From: Symbiodinium natans
Lineage: Eukaryota > Sar > Dinophyceae > Suessiales > Symbiodiniaceae
Reading direction: 5' to 3'
Assembly (NCBI GenBank): GCA_905221605.1
Contig: CAJNDS010002083.1
Location: 368,287 to 432,286 of the forward strand
DNA: 64,000 nucleotides
How positions within the stretch are numbered: position 1 is the first letter of the stretch; each line of letters opens with the position of its first letter. Under the pieces are notes generated by a model. It was not told the origin of the DNA, did not search any database, and worked only from the letters and a program-made list of their open reading frames with translations. Below are positions 10,532 to 22,409 of this stretch, piece after piece. Both the position numbers and the translations under genes were made by a program.

Positions 10532-12685
10532 GAGCTCCGATGTTGGGTCGGGCTTAGGAGGGTCGAGGATGGATTGGCTGTTTCAACATGTGCTGCGTAT
10601 AAAGAATGCGACCCTGAGCTTGCAGCCCCAAAAAGCGAGGGGTTCGGACCTCGAGGGGGTGTCGGGTTCATAGGACTTTTGCATGTTGATGGTGTTTGCA
10701 GGGGTTTACAATGTAGGGCGCAGGCCTAAGCCCTGAAGCTCAGGTGAAGGTGAGGGAGCTCCTGTCCTTCCCCTTCAGGACGGGGAGTGTTCAGGGCTTG
10801 GGGTTGAGGAGCTTGGGGATGTGAGGATTGTCGAGAAGACCTTCCGAGGGGATTCAGGGGATTCCAGGGCTTTCACATGCTTTCGCGTTTTCTGCAGTAG
10901 TAGTCATTCTAGGGATGCTCATGCTGAGGGTCGAGGGGTTGGTCAGGTGGGTTGACTAGGCTCCGGGTTGACTCTGTGTTTCGGTACTGATATGGAAAAA
11001 GGCGCCGGGCATGTTTATCCAGCGCCCCAACCCCTGCCCAAACTTTCGAAGCTCAGCCAAGTAAGATGCGTCTTTCGCTCAGGACGCTACATTGGACAGA
11101 GCGTCCCAGCAACGCCCGGCCCTCTGGGGGTTTTTGAGCGTGAGGGGCGCAGGAGTTCAGGTTTCGGCATGCAGGATTCAGGGCTTGCGGTTTGGGATGT
11201 AAAGTCGGAAATGTGTTTTGTTCGCGGGCCGGGCGGCAGCCAAAATAGGCACCTTTCAACTCCCTCCCGACCGCGATGCAGCACCGCTCCCACTAAGCCG
11301 TTTAACAGTTTAACATTTTGGAGTTCTGGGTTTATAGGGTTTGCTTAAAGGCGATTCGGTAGCTTGAAATTCGGTGTCGGCTTTGTGGCAGTTTCTGGGA
11401 TGACATCAGGGCGACGCCTTGCGTGTCTTCAAGGTTACCTGAGCAAATCTCACGTGAAGAACTTAGCCTTAGGCTAGAGAACTTGGGGGAAAATGGCCTC
11501 GGTCTCAAACACTGGGGGCAGGATCTGACGTCGGCAAAAAGGTTGGGGCTTTGGGGTTAGGATGGGACAGAATCGGAAGCCTGAATTCCAGTGTCACTCT
11601 TGTGTGACTCCGAGCAACGTGCGGCTTCCACCTTCCCTTCCATCTTCTCCAAGGCGCTTCCTGTTCTGACTGATGCAGATCGCATCTACGATGTCGAGGC
11701 GCGCGCCAATCCGACATGAGGGGCCTTGGTAGGCGAGGAGTGCTGTTACCACCTAAAGCCTCGCACCCTCAACCCAAAATTGCCTCGACGCCAAAGAGCT
11801 GCTGTCGCGCCAGCGCCCCGATGTCCTCCCAGAACGGATCTGGGAAGCTTCTAGAACGCCAGGTCTCTTTCTTTTCGGCCGAATTCCCGCCCGAAAGCCC
11901 TGAACTATAAACCCTTAAGCGCCCTAAAGCCCCAAGCTGAACCCTGAAACCTTAAACCCCAAAACCTCCCCACCAGCCGACGCGAGGATCTGGATGCCTC
12001 GGAAGGGTTTATCGCTGAGCTCTTCGAGCGGGACACTCTGAGTTGCGGTTCTACTGGCTGTTACTGCTTTGGTTCAGTGAGGTCGGCTCCTACCTTCGGA
12101 GCCAACCAGTAGCCAGCAGAAGTTGCTGCAGATGCGAAGAGCCTTTACATCCCGCGCCCTTTTCAGAACCCTACACCCCAAACCACCCACAGCCCCTATA
12201 GCCCCAGGCCTGTGCGGCGCCAGTTCTTCGCCCAGCCGGCGGTTCCGCAGGCGCCGAGCTGAAATCCCCCCAACCATCCGCCCATAAACCCTAAACCGTA
12301 AACCTAAAATCCCATAAGACCCGTTAACACCCCTAGACCCTAACCCCCTGAAACAGCCCTTGCCGCTTGCAGCCTCTAAGCCTTCCGTCAAGCGCTGGCA
12401 AGAGTGATTTGGAGGCCTCTGCTCAGGTGTTTCTTGGTCCCCCCCGGGTCTTCCGATGGCATGAAACCGTAAGCCCCGGCAACAGCCCCAAGTTTCCCGA
12501 AGACTGGCTTCCCCCAGGCCCTTTCGCGGTTTTAGGGGGGCTTTGGGGGGCTCGCGGGTCTTGTTCAGGGCCCTCTATGCAATGAACAGGACATCCTCTT
12601 CTTCCTGCAAGAGGAGATTCCAGATGGCGCCGTGCCACCCTCAGTTGTCACGGGATCCGTCAGTGAAGGCCTCATGTTCGTATAG
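10532..12685 (+). CDS. Unknown soluble protein, multi-exon gene with terminal exon
   Basis: Exons found by AG|G acceptor, GC donor and phase 0: 10532-10621 (30 codons; ELRCWVGLRRVEDGL, VSTCAAYKECDPEL); 11083-11118 (DATLDRASQQRP); 11654-11698 (ALPVLTDADRIYDVE); 11987-about 12044 (DLDASEGFIAELFERDTLS). The terminal exon 12569-12685 follows TTCAG|G, encodes QDILFFLQEEIPDGAVPPSV then VTGSVSEGLMFV and ends in TAG. Other fragments between 11780 and 12130 (AKELLSRQRPDVLPERIW; KLLQMRRAFTSRA) may be further exons. The protein would be soluble and mildly acidic; no family recognised. Introns begin G-rich and end C-rich. That all exons belong to one gene is an inference from strand and order. Confidence 0.42.
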
Positions 12686-12689
12686 TGTC

Positions 12690-13660
12690 CTCTATCAGTG
12701 AACGGTTCTGAAAGACTCATTTTAGCCGGGTAGGGGAGCTTCGCCTTCACCCCTGAATTTCACTGGAACTGGCTGAATAAATCAGAACTGCGACTTCTTC
12801 TCTGATTGGTTCCGAATTACTATTCCCACCCCAACATTGCTCCCACGTGTATGCAATGCGATGGCGATAACTTCTTCGTATAGACATGAGGCTGTTGTAC
12901 TACGTCAATGTTGAGATGGCTGCGCTTTATACTTTATTCACATCTGCTTATACTCCATATCTAGTCTCCTGGCTTCTCCGAAGCTGCTGCCGCAAAAGCT
13001 ACTATTCATATTCGCATGGCCCTTGAGCTGTTATTTTGTGTTGCCATGATCATCGCAGCTACTGCTGTTGTGGCTTCTGATGCGGGAATCTGCTGAAACT
13101 CGTGGCTTTGACCCTCTTTGCTTGTTTTGCTCTTGTTGTCACGAAAGCTAGCTCCTTGGAGCTTGCGAGAGTTGTCGTTTACAAGTCTTCTCTCTAGTGT
13201 TCAGCTGGGTCAAAAAGCGACCCCGACCCTTAAGTGGTATGAAAATCAAAGAGATAAGCGGCTGTGGGGGCCCCCCCTTATAGGATTGACAGAATCAATC
13301 TCAAGGCGTCACCCCCCCCCATTCAGGGTCGCCTTAATTGATTTCTGGGGAGGGGCCCCCCTTTTGCCCCCCCGCCCCCCCCCCCCCCCTCTTGCTCAGG
13401 CTCCTGCTGTTCGAGCTGTCTGCCTGACTCAAAAAAAGCTTGCTTGTCAGCTGCGTTTCTAGCTTTCGTAGCCCGGATCTCAAGCTGAATTAATTTCGAA
13501 GACTGTTACTGTATTGCTTGTCGCATTGCTCTTTGCACTTATGAACCCCATATACCCAAACACCTCAAACACTACAAAGCATCCCGAAAGCTTGCGGAGA
13601 TCGGATTTTGAGCTGGGGCGCCAAGGCTGTGGCTGTCCTGACTGGCGTCCATCCGAGGAG
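12690..13660. other. Spacer with long C tract
   Basis: No convincing exon. 12780-13110 is AT-richer and lacks telomere-like words. 13295-13390 holds several C runs, including one of about 20 around 13371-13390, which may be an assembly-prone site. Confidence 0.55.
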
Positions 13661-13673
13661 TCCAACCTTCGTC

Positions 13674-14845
13674 AGGGTCTCCCATGCCCTGGGCGGTTCC
13701 AGAAGACTTGGATTCCCGTGTACCTGACTTCCGGTCTATGGTGGCTTGGGTTCAGCCACTTGGTTCTTAGCAGGTTTCAGCAGACCTCCCGCATGGTGGA
13801 GGGAGCCAAGGGCTTGCAGACCTCAGTCTTGAGGCCCACTGCGCGATTCCGATTCCCTAACATCCTAAATGGCTCTTAACTTAACCCCGAACCCTGACAA
13901 CAGGCCTTAAACCCCTAGAACCCCTAAAGCCCTTCACGCCCTTCACGCCGGAGGATCCGTGGCAGAGTGTGGAAGGAAGTGCTCGTCTTCCGCGTGCCGG
14001 CCCAAGCAAACTGCACCTAAGCAAACTGCACCTAGCTCTTGGATGTCAGAGCTGCGTGGCTTTCGAGGGTCAAGATTTTTTCTGCTTGTTGGCGTGCCGT
14101 TTCAGTCCAACCTTCGGGCTTCGTGGGTATCAGGGTGGATCTATTGATTGTCCCATATTGGGCCAAAGAGGATGGGCTCTTCTCAGGGGGTGTTCAAAGG
14201 CTTTCAGCGGGTTCAGAAGGGACAACCTAGATGAAGGTTCGTCATTGGTGATTCGGGTTTCGGGTGTGGATCTCCCCGAAGTTGCTCAGCTCTGTCGACC
14301 CGGAGTTCCTAAACACAGCAAAGCCCCTGAACCCTGAACACCAAGCTGTCAACCCTAAGCCCTGAACATATAGGATGCCACGCAACGGGTGAGCTGCCCC
14401 TGGCTGCACCTGACATTTCGTGGCACGTCCCGGCCTTCATGGCTAGAAAGCCTAAAAGCAGGAACCCAAGAGACTTTCAACATGTGAGCCTGCAGGAGCT
14501 CCGTGTGGTCCACATCTATGGCATCATCAACTATGGGGGTCAGTGCCGGTGGCCCCAGTCAGCCGAGTGCGCAGAGTTTAAGGACGGACATGGGTCATTG
14601 AGATGTGCCTGTTGGCCCTCCTTGGAGACAGTTTTTCAATTCCAGGTTCGCTTTTCTCATCTTTCTTGCGACTATGATTGTCTGGCTGGACCCATACACA
14701 CCTTGGAACTCTGGGTTTGTTTGAAGCGCAAATGCGCCGCCCAGGCTATCGACGGCTGGAGTACTCCACAAACTGCAAGTACGCCTTGGGAGGCCTCTTC
14801 CACTTCAGAGCCCAGGAGCCTCCTAACCCAAAATCTCATTTAACC
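13674..14845 (+). CDS. Hypothetical multi-exon gene
   Basis: Protein-like + segments after AG acceptors: 13674-13770 (SPMPWAVPEDLDSRVPDF, MVAWVQPLGS); about 13775-13850 (QQTSRMVEGAKGLQTSVLRP); from 13951 (GAG|G; DPWQSVEGSARLPRAGPS, then KLHLSKLHLALGCQSCVAF); about 14491-14600 (CAG|G; ELRVVHIYGIINYGGQCRW, SAECAEFKDGHG); and 14730-14845 (AQMRRPGYRRLEYSTNCKYA, then LGGLFHFRAQEP). C-strand-like sequence precedes the 13951 exon (13870-13950), as elsewhere. No family recognised; the grouping is tentative. KLHLS-KLHLA reflects a small tandem duplication (AGCAAACTGCACCTA twice). Confidence 0.32.
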
Positions 14846-15263
14846 TTCATTTCATGAAGTTCATCTTCCCACTTGCGGCCCGCCCAACACGTTGCAAAGA
14901 TGCTCCCCCACGTTGGACTTAGCCTTAAAGCCCCGACCTGCCAAAGACCTGAGATACCACAAAAGCCCCGGCAACAGAAGCCACCCTGCACCTAAAGCGC
15001 TTCCTCAAAGAAGACCCAGCGCCTCCCGAACCCCGTAATTCGGGAACGTGCCGAACAGTATACCTTAGACTCAGGCTTCTGTTAGGTTCTCAGCATCTCT
15101 GAAAGGCATATTCCCTATACTGCGGGGGAGACGTTGGGAGGTCTCTTTGGGGGGGATGGAGCCCCACCCGCCAGGGTTGCAGCCTGCCTTCCAGAATCGC
15201 CCGTCTCCCTGGCCGGAGTGGGGCCGCCACCAGGCCGGCTTCGGGTTTGTAGGGGAACCCCTT

Positions 15264-15345
15264 GGGTCGGAAATAATTGCTAGCAATATTCCCTGATGGT
15301 CCCTATGTAATTAACTCTACTACAATGCCCCCCCCCCCCCCCACA
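15264..15345. repeat. Dispersed repeat family B, copy 1
   Basis: Shares the skeleton GGGTCGGAA..ATT.CTA.CAAT.TTCCCTGATGGTCCCT.TGTA and a following C tract with copies at about 48388-48463 and 63778-63845. Probably a small mobile element; ends not defined. Confidence 0.75.
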
Positions 15346-15511
15346 CACCCTTCGGCCCCTCTAGTACCCTCTGACAGCCCATCATGCTCACTAAGCGAAA
15401 GGAGGCGAAGTTCTTGGGCGTTGTTCTAGGTGGGGGGGAGAATGCGAGGTATAAGGTTATGTACGTAGGACCTTTAGGGTCTATTTGGCACGCCTCGTTT
15501 GCCGCCGGGAA

Positions 15512-17430
15512 ATCCCTAGATTTGATTTTTCAAGGATTTCATGAAATTTAAAATGCCCAAAAAACCCTTGAAATCCTTAAAAAATCAAATCCCGGGATTT
15601 AATATTTTAAGGATTTCAAGGATTTTTTGGGCATTTTAAATTTCATGAAATCCTTGAAAAATCAAATCCCGGGATTTAGTTTTTCAAGGATTTCAAGGAT
15701 TTCATAAAATTTAAATACCGGAAAACCTCCCCTCCCCACCCAGAGTACGGGAAGACCACGCGGATTTTAAAATTTATGAAACCCTTGAAATCCTTGAAAA
15801 ATTAAATCCCGGGATTTAATTTTTCAAGGATTTCATAAAATTTCAAATGCCCAAAAACCCTTGAAATCCTTAAAAAATCAAATCCTGGGATTTAATATTT
15901 TAAGGATTTCAAGGATTTTTTGGGCATTTTAAATTTTATGAAATCCTTGAAAAATCAAATCCCGGGATTTAATTTTTCAAGGATTTCAAGGATTTCATAA
16001 ATTTTAAAATCCGCGTGGTCTTCCCGTACTCTGAGTGGGGAGGGGGGGGGTTTGCTTTTGCAGGAGTTCCGGTATTTAAATTTTATGAAATCCTTGAAAT
16101 CCTTGAAAAATTAAATCCCGGGATTTAATTTTTCAAGGATTTCATGAAATTTAAAATGCCCAAAAAATCCTTGAAATCCTTAAAAAATCAAATCCCGGGA
16201 TTTAATATTTTAAGGATTTCAAGGATTTTTTGGGCATTTTAAATTTTATGAAATCCTTGAAAAATCAAATCCCGGGATTTAATTTTTCAAGGATTTCAAG
16301 GATTTCATAAATTTTAAAATCCGCGTGGTCTTCCCGTACTCTGAGTGGGGAGGGGGGGGTTTGCTTTTGCAGGAATTCCGGTATTTAAATTTTATGAAAT
16401 CCTTGAAATCCTTGAAAAATTAAATCCCGGGACTTGATTTTTCAAGGATTTCATGAAATTTAAAATGCCTAAGAAATCCATGAAATCCTTAAAAAATCAA
16501 ATCCCGGGATTTGATATTTTAAGGATTTCAAGGATTTTTTGGGAATTTTAAATTTCATGAAATCCTTGAAAAACCAAATCCCGGGATTTAATTTTTCAAG
16601 GATTTCAAGGATTTCATAAATTTTAAAATCCGCGTGGTCTTCCCGTACTCTGAGTGGGGAGGGGGGTTTGCTTTTGCAGGATTTCCGGTATTTAAATTTT
16701 ATGAAATCCTTGAAATCCTTGAAAAATTAAATCCCGGGACTTGATTTTTCAAGGATTTCATAAAATTTAAAATGCCCAAAACATCCTTGAAATCCTTAAA
16801 AAATCAAATCCCGGGATTTGATATTTTAAGGATTTCAAGGTTTTTTGGGCATTTTAAATTTTATGAAATCCTTGAAAAATCAAATCCCGGGATTTGATTT
16901 TTCAAGGATTTCAAGGATTTCATAAATTTTAAAATCCGCGTGGTCTTCCCGCACTCTGAGTGGGGAGGGGGGGGGGGGTTTGCTTTTGTAGGAGTTCCGG
17001 TATTTAAATTTTATGAAATCCGTGAAATCCTTGAAAAATCAAATCCCGGGATTTAGTTTTTCAAGGATTTCATGAAATTTAAAATGCCCAAAAAATCCTT
17101 GAAATCCTTAAAAAATCAAATCCCGGGATTTAATCTTTTAAGGATTTCAAGGTTTTTTTGGGCATTTTAAATTTTATGAAATCCTAAAATCAAATCTCGG
17201 GATTTGATTTTTCAAGGATTTCAAGGATTTCATAAATTTTAAAATCCGCGCGGTCTTCCCGTACTCTGAGTGGGGAGGGGGGCGTTTGCTTTTGCAAGAG
17301 CTCCGGTATTTGAAGTTTATGAAATCCTTGAAATCCTTGAAAAACTAAATCCCGGGATTTAATTTTTCAAGGATCTCATGAAATTTAAAATGCCCAAAAA
17401 ATCATTGAAATCCTTAAAGAACTAAATCCC
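15512..17430. repeat. AT-rich palindromic array with CCCGGG centres, ~310-bp units
   Basis: Built from AAATCCCGGGATTT palindromes, CAAGGATTTCATGAAATTT and its complement, and GGGCATTTTAAATTT. The spacer CCGCGTGGTCTTCCCGTACT recurs at about 16010, 16320, 16630, 16937 and 17247 (period about 310), each followed by a G run and TTTGCTTTTGCAGG. One copy near 15741-15765 is in reverse orientation, so the left part is an inverted arrangement. No coding potential. Confidence 0.93.
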
Positions 17431-17435
17431 GGGGA

Positions 17436-17547
17436 TCGGTTTAGGGTTTAGGGTTTAGGGTTTAGGGTTTAGGGTTTAGGGTTTAGGGTTTACGGTTTAG
17501 GGTTTAGGGTTTAGGGTTTAGGGTTTAGCGTTTAGGGTTTAGGGTAA
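17436..17547 (+). repeat. Long interstitial TTTAGGG tract
   Basis: About sixteen near-perfect TTTAGGG units, interrupted by TTTACGG and TTTAGCG variants, directly joined to a CCCGGG-type repeat unit on the left. The longest G-strand telomere-like run in the window, inside the 10.1-kb element. Confidence 0.95.
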
Positions 17548-17691
17548 TATCCTTGAAACCCTTAACAACAATCAAATACCGGATTTGATTGTGTAAGGAG
17601 TTCATAAAAAGTTAAGACGCCGAAAAGAATTTAAACCCTTTAAAATCAAACCCCGGGAATTGTCTTTTCCAGGATTTCAGACATACCCGCT

Positions 17692-18243
17692 CATTGCCCA
17701 TCCCACATCACCCCGCATCATCTCCCATCATCTCCCATCGTTTCTCTCATCCCCCATCATGCCCCATCATCCCCCAATCATCCCCCATCATCTCCCATCA
17801 TTTCGGGGGGGGTGAAAGGGATGATGGGGGATGATGGGGGATGATGGGGGATGAGACAGTCAGCCCCCTTATCATGTCCCATCGTCTCTCTCATCCCGCG
17901 TCATCCCGCGTCATCCCCCATCATCCCCCATCATCCCCCATCATCCCCCATCATCCCGCATCATCCGCCATCATCCCCATCATCTCCCATCATCCCCCAT
18001 CATCCCCCATCATCATTCCCCATCATCTCTCATAATCCCTTTCACCCCCCCATCATCCACCATCATCCCCCATCAGCCCCCATCATCGTCCCCGATCAGC
18101 CCCTATCATGCCCCATCATGTCTCTCATCCCGCATCATCCCCCATCATTCCCCATCACCCCCCATCATCTCCCATCATCCCGCATCATCCCCCATCATCC
18201 CCCATCATCATTCCCCATCATCTCCCATAATCCCTTTCACCCC
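17692..18243. repeat. CATCATCCC minisatellite
   Basis: Repeats of CCCATCATCC with variants, inverted for about 50 bases at 17803-17852 (GGGATGATGG form) and then direct again. The encoded PSSPIIPHH-type frames are repeat artefacts. Confidence 0.95.
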
Positions 18244-20361
18244 CCGTCTTGAGGGGTTAGTGACTGCCCTAGAGGTTAATCGTATGTCCCCCCGCTTCGT
18301 GTTGTTGTGATTTGGTAGGGGCCCAGAGGTTTGTATGAGTTGTTTTCTTCGTTCGTGTTGTAAGGGTTTTGTGAGGGCCCCGGAGGTTTGTCGCATGTCC
18401 CCTTTCTTCGTGCTTGTAGGGTTTGGGGAGTGTCTAGATAATTGTCAAAAATCATTCCTTCCGCGCTCGTACTATGAGGGGCTAGTGGCTGCCCTAGAGG
18501 TTTGTCGTACATTCCCCCGCTTCGTGTTCCTGAGATTTGGTAGGGGCCAGAGGCTTGTCATATGTCCCCTCCCTTCGTCCCTTCGTGTTGTGAGGGTTGC
18601 ATTCGGCCTTGGAGGTTTGCCGTATGTCCCCTTTCTTGGCGTCTAGATGATTGTCATCATAAGTCATTTGCTTCCGTGGTCGTATCATGAGGGCTATTGA
18701 CCGCCCTAGAGATTTGTCGTATGCCCCCCTGCTTCGTGTTCCTGTGAGTTGGGAGGGGCCTAAAGGTTTATCTTTTGTCCCCTCCCTTCGTCCCTTCGTA
18801 TTGTAAGGGTTTCGTGAGCGCTCTGGAGGTTTTTCATATATCCCCTTTGTTCGTGCTTGTAGGGTTGAGGGAGTGTCTAGATGATTATCACATATCGTTT
18901 GCTTCCGCAGTCGCTATGAGGGTATTGATTGCCCTAAAGATTTCTCGTGTGTCCCCCGCTTCGTATTCCTGTGATTTGGTAGGGGTCTAGAGGTTTGTCG
19001 TAATTCCTCTCCCTTCGTTCCTTCGTGGGATGTTTGCGTGTGTCCCCTTTCATCGTGCTTGTAGGGTTTGGGGAGCCTAGACGACTGATATATACATATA
19101 TATAATTCGATTCCGTGCTCGTATTGTGAGGGGCTAGTGATCGCCCTAGAGGTTTGTCGTATGTCCCCCCGATTCCTGTTCCTGAGATTTGGTGGGGGCC
19201 TAGAGCTTTGTCGTATGTCCCCTCCTTTCGCCCCTTCGTGTTGTAGGGGTTTTGTTGGGCCTTGAAGGCTTGTCGTGTGTCCCCTTTCTTCGTGCTTGGA
19301 GAGTTTGAGGAGCGTCGAGATGATTACCATACATCATTTGCTTCCGTGCTCGTACTATGTGCGGTTAATTAGTGACTGCCCTAGAGGTTTGTCGTATGTC
19401 CCCTTCCTTCGTCCCTTCGCGTTGTATGGGTGGTAAGGGTTTTGTGAGGGCCCTGGAGGCTAGTCGTATATCCACTTTCTTCGAGCTTGTAGGGTTTGGG
19501 GGGGAGCGTCTAGAGTCTAGATGATCGTCATATATGATTTGCTTCCGTGCTCAAACTATGAGGGGCTAGTGACTGTCATAGAGGTTTGTCATTTGTCCCC
19601 CCCGTTTCCTTGGTCCTGTGATTTGGTAGGGGCTTAGAGGTTTGTCATATATTCCCTCCCTTCGTCCTTTCGTGTTGCAAGGGTTTTGTGAGAGCCCTGC
19701 AAATTTGCCGTATGTCCCTTTTCTTCTTGCTTGTAGGGTTTGGGGAGCGTCTAGACGACTGACATATGTAATTTGATTCCGGGCTCGTATTGTGCGGGGC
19801 TAGTGACTGCCCTAGAGGTTTGTCGTATGCCCTCCGCTTCCTTGTTCCTGTGATGTAGTAGGGGCCTACAGGTTTGTCGTGTGTCCCCTTTCTTGGCATC
19901 TAGATGATTGTCATAAGTCATTTGCTTCTGTGGTCGTATTATGAGGGCTATTGACTGCCCTAGAGGTTTGTCGTACGCCCCCCTGCTTCGTGTTCCTGTG
20001 AGTTGGGAGGGGCCTAGAGGTTTTTTTTTGGTCCCCTCCCTTCGTCCCTTCGTGTTGTAAGGGTTTCGTGAGCGCTCTGGAGGTTTTTCGTATGTCCCCT
20101 TTGTTCGTACTTGCAGGGTTTGGGGAGTGTCTAGATGATTATCACATATCGTTTGCTTCCGCAGTCGCTATGAGGGTATTGATTGCCCTAAAGATTTCTC
20201 GTGTGTCCCCCGCTTCGTATTCCTGTGATTTGGTAGGGGTCTAGAGGTTTGTCGTAATTCCTCTCCCTTCGTTCCTTCGTGGGATGTTTGCGTGTGTCCC
20301 CTTTCTTCGCGCTTGTAGGGTTTGGGGAGCCTAGACGACTGATATATACATATATATATAT
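18244..20361 (+). repeat. 200-235-bp tandem array, left block
   Basis: Units contain GAGGGGCTAGTGACTGCCCT, several copies of GGTTTGTCGTATGTCCCC, GATTTGGTAGGGGCC, TTCGTGTTGTAAGGGTTTTG and a TA-rich tail before GCTTCCGTGCTCGTA. Unit starts recur about every 200-235 bases (near 18460, 18671, 18902, 19110, 19341, 19540, 19775, 19924, 20154). Within each unit the GTCGTATGTCCCC word recurs about every 75 bases, so the unit is itself built from a smaller repeat. Frames here are artefacts. Confidence 0.93.
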
Positions 20362-22409
20362 ATGGTACCCCCCCCCCCAGTGACCTACCCTTTTTCGCCT
20401 TGTCTCAAGTCACCCAGCTGCACTGCAAGCAAACTCGGTGTGCAATATAGCGTATTTCTAGGGCGCAGACTAAAATACAACAAAAATCGCATACACGAGA
20501 CAGTAGAAAAACCAAAAATACCAAAACCCAAAAAAAAAAACAAAAAAACAAAACCAAAAAAAAACCAAAACAACCAAAACCAAAAAAACCAAAAAAAACC
20601 AAAACCAAAAAAAACCAAAAATCTCCAAGAGTCCCGGAAAATTGTTTTTTTTTTGGTTTTTTGGTTTTGGTGTTTTGTTTTTTTTTTTGGTTTTGGTATT
20701 TTTGTGTTTTTGGTTTTGGTATTTTGGCTTTTTGGTTCGCCTTCACGGTACGAGGCAACAACTACACATTTTTCTGTGTGCTTATGCTAATTGTGCTTTT
20801 CAGAAATAGTATACAAGTGGTCTTTCTAGTGCTTCAGAACTATTTGTTTCGTTATTACGTAAGTAGAGCCGCTAGTGTTTAGTGCATCTTTTGGTTGTAC
20901 TCAAGTGTAGTAGACCTTATTCAGCCATTACTTGGTGCTCTGGTAGCTAAATTCGCATGGATAATATTTGCCTGGTAAATGCGATTAATTATCTAGAAGC
21001 AGCATTTGCAATACTCGGCTTGAGGAAAAGCATTTATTGCTTAGAATTGTTTGGTTAAAAAGTGACTCCTACTCGTCCAGGGATACCCCAAAACCCTATA
21101 ATCCAAACTTCACCAGAGATTCTCCTGAAAAGCTTGCGCTTTTGGATGTTTTTATGTATTTGTGAACTGGCCTTCACTAAGTAGTTTTCTAGGATTCTTG
21201 TGCATTTGTTGCAAGTTGCGTTTTTCAAGCAGAGTATATATGTGGTCTTTATTGAATACTTCAGACATGTTTGTTTCATCGTTATGTAAGTAGAACCGCT
21301 TCTATTTCCATTATTGTGCATTTTTAAGCTTGCTTATGCAAATTGTGCTTTTCAGACATAGTATATAAGTGGTCTTTATTGAATACTTCAGCAATCTTTG
21401 TCTCATTGTTACGCAGGTAGAACCGCTTCCATTTCCGTTAGTGTTTATTTTGTATTGGGTTGAGTATGGTCCTTTAAATAGTATTCACTTGGGTCAAATT
21501 GGGCTATTTGCTTAAGAATTCCTCTAGTAGTTAAATTCGCAAGGTGTTTCATTTGACTTTGCAGATAGTATTTCAATAATACTTTGCCTGGTATAAACAC
21601 AACTGTTTCAATGCATGAGTTGCTCAACAAAGCACTATTTGCCCTCTAAACCACACTTTGCCATATTTTTTGTTGAATATGGTGCTTCTTTCGTATTTTG
21701 GTTGAGTATGGTCCTTTAAATGGTATTCACTTGAGTCAAATTGGGCTATTTGCTTAATAATTGCTCGAGTAGCTAAATTCGCATAAAATGATTATTTCGA
21801 AAATAAAAACGATTCATGAATATGTAAACATAAGGTATTTCAGTGGACTTTCAGAGAGCATACTTTGCCTAGTACAAACACAATTGTATAAATACAGTAC
21901 TTGCTCAACAAAGCATTATTTGCACTTTAAACGCACACTTTGCCATATTTTGGTTGAGAATGGTGTCTATTTCGTATCTTGGTTGAGTATGCTCCTTTAA
22001 ATAGTATTCACTTGAGTCAACTTGGGCTCTGTGCTTAACAGTTTCTCTAGTAGTTAAATTCGCATAGAACCAAGAAAAATGTTTCACTATTTGATTAATA
22101 CTTTGCCTCGTACAAACACACTCGTATAAATAAATTAGTTGCTCAACAAAACATTAATTGCCCTTTAAACGCACAATTTGCATAGAAAGCCACAAATCTA
22201 AACATCTAAAGACAGCATTGTCCGCTTCAGATTCAAAATGTAGATTCTTCCAATGCTGGCTTATCGGGGTCTGTGAGGTGGGTGTCCCAGTAACTGTCCT
22301 TCAATACCCGGTGATTAACTACGCGACTTTTGGGCCTTCTTTGTTATATTTTGTTAAAAAGGCCTAAAAAGGCCGAAAAAGGGTAGGTCGCTGGGGGGGG
22401 GGGTAGCAT
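20362..22409. mobile_element. 2-kb AT-rich TIR element nested in the array
   Basis: Ends are inverted repeats: left ATGGTACC-(C tract)-CAGTGACCTACCCTTTTTCG, right the complement of ATGCTACC-(C tract)-CAGCGACCTACCCTTTTTCG. It sits in a (TA)n run of the tandem array. An uninterrupted version of the same array site is visible at about 19085-19125 and gives the empty-site structure, consistent with TA-targeted insertion. Inside, the sequence is clearly AT-richer than its host and holds diverged direct repeats (TTTAAATAGTATTCACTT at about 21474, 21713 and 21995; AGTGGTCTTTATTGAATAC and relatives at 20815, 21240 and 21369). No transposase frame is seen. Confidence 0.8.
20508..20746. repeat. Large (CCAAAA)n / (GGTTTT)n inverted repeat
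   Basis: About 115 bases of A/C-only sequence (AAAACCAAAA units) followed, after a spacer of about 25 bases, by about 90 bases of G/T-only complement. It could extrude a long hairpin. Frames reading FWFWF or KPKKNKKT come only from this. Confidence 0.93.

Noticed and set aside
20362..20790. Frames reading Lys/Pro/Asn or Phe/Trp repeats
   Set aside because: Translation of the CCAAAA/GGTTTT hairpin.
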